A stretch of DNA of 6,521 nucleotides from Clostridiales bacterium. Its GTDB lineage: Bacteria; Bacillota; Desulfitobacteriia; Desulfitobacteriales; Desulfitobacteriaceae. The stretch spans positions 1 through 6,521 of the forward strand of contig DAHVVW010000127.1 in the NCBI GenBank assembly GCA_027357125.1, given 5' to 3'. Shown here one piece after another: positions 5,948 through 6,521 of this stretch; within the stretch, counting starts at the first letter, position 1; each line of letters begins with the position of its first letter. The notes beneath the pieces are model-generated. The model saw nothing but the letters and a program-made list of their open reading frames with translations, was not told the origin of the DNA and searched no databases. Both the position numbers and the translations under genes were made by a program.

Positions 5948-6521
5948 TTATTCATATCTGTTATTTTCAATGAACATATCGATTAGTTTTTGAAGATACT
6001 GAGGGCGGTATAATTTTTTTTTGTAAATGCAACATAGAGCCAAATTTATTTGGATATCATCCAGCTCAAGTATTTTTATAGTAGATTTTTCCTTTAGTCC
6101 CCAGGCAGTGATATAAGCTTCGGGAAGAATCGATATTCCAACTCCTGATTCTACCAGTTTGAGGGCAGACTCTTGCGAATCAGTTGAGTAAATATTATTA
6201 CTTCTAACGGAATCTCCTAAAAGTGCACGAACTTCCTCGCCCAGAATGCCTTGGCGATTTAATATTATGCGCTCATTCCTGAGATGGCTGAGCGAAATTT
6301 TATCTTGTCGTGCCAGGGGATTGTCTTGTGATGTAATCACAATTGAACGTCCGCTTGTTAATATTTTATATCTAATACCCGCTGCTTCCAAAGTTGACTT
6401 GATTCTGGTATTTGCGGCGATTAAAGCTATATCAAGGGTATCGTTAAGCAGCTTATCAATAAGTTCTAAAGTACCGTCTTCTATTATTTCAATTCCTATG
6501 CCGGGGTAAACTTTTCCGAAT
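5948..6521 (-). CDS. LysR-family transcriptional regulator, N-terminus outside the window
   Basis: The open frame runs from the window edge to TAA at 5948, giving about 190 residues: the effector-binding domain of a LysR-type regulator. The first readable residues are FGKVYPGIGIEI, the F-x-x-x-Y-P-x-I pattern that opens the domain. LNDTLDIALI, QDNPLARQDKISL and LVESGVGISILPEAYI follow in the usual order. Full members have about 290-300 residues, so roughly the first 100, including the winged helix-turn-helix, lie beyond 6521. The internal TTG at 6391 reads as an ordinary Leu, not a start. The gene runs in the same direction as the ligase operon, 124 bases upstream, rather than divergently as many LysR genes do. 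It is markedly AT-rich (about 39% GC by hand count over 6001-6521, against about 55% in sampled operon lines). It may control the operon; the ligand is unknown. Confidence 0.88.
   Translation of the reverse strand, partial: FGKVYPGIGIEIIEDGTLELIDKLLNDTLDIALIAANTRIKSTLEAAGIRYKILTSGRSIVITSQDNPLARQDKISLSHLRNERIILNRQGILGEEVRALLGDSVRSNNIYSTDSQESALKLVESGVGISILPEAYITAWGLKEKSTIKILELDDIQINLALCCIYKKKLYRPQYLQKLIDMFIENNRYE

Noticed and set aside
5948..6391. Regulator gene starting at TTG 6391 as a complete 147-residue protein
   Set aside because: The frame stays open to the window edge, and the 43 codons upstream read as the beginning of the LysR effector domain, so the TTG is an internal Leu.

Overview
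The window looks like chromosome from an anaerobic Firmicute, plausibly of the Desulfitobacterium/Desulfosporosinus/Peptococcaceae type. This is inferred from strong purine-rich ribosome binding sites, GTG and TTG starts, a Bacillus LcfA-like acyl-CoA ligase, and oxygen-sensitive 2-hydroxyacyl-CoA dehydratase genes. The genus cannot be fixed from the sequence alone. Every gene I can support lies on the minus strand, so transcription runs from high to low coordinates.

In transcription order: (1) 6521-5948, the C-terminal ~190 residues of a LysR-type regulator, cut by the window edge and clearly more AT-rich than the rest. (2) 5947-5824, a 124-base leader with a perfect 13-base T-N11-A dyad, a possible 11-codon ORF and a G-run ribosome binding site. 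(3) 5823-4126, a fatty-acyl/aryl-type CoA ligase. (4) 4125-4012, a spacer built partly of degenerate 36-37 base tandem repeats. (5) 4011-2809 and 2771-1548, the two subunits of a 2-hydroxyacyl-CoA dehydratase/benzoyl-CoA reductase-family enzyme. (6) 1443-661, its ATP-dependent [4Fe-4S] activase of HgdC type. (7) 539-6, a small single-pass membrane protein of unknown function, set apart by a 121-base gap and probably not part of the pathway. The gaps at 540-660 and 1444-1547 hold no convincing terminator or promoter. No stretch longer than 300 bases lacks a gene. I saw no tRNA, rRNA, CRISPR array or insertion sequence.

The genes suggest one catabolic or fermentative module. The ligase would convert a carboxylic acid to its CoA thioester. 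The activase would inject one high-energy electron per ATP-driven cycle into the two-subunit enzyme. That enzyme would then carry out a radical syn-dehydration of a 2-hydroxyacyl-CoA, or less likely a ring reduction. The LysR protein is a candidate regulator. The substrate cannot be read from the sequence. The least ordinary features are the use of a CoA ligase where the characterised dehydratase pathways use a CoA transferase, a 9-base-repeat-encoded Ser-rich insert in one dehydratase subunit, the tandem repeats before that subunit, and the composition break at the regulator.
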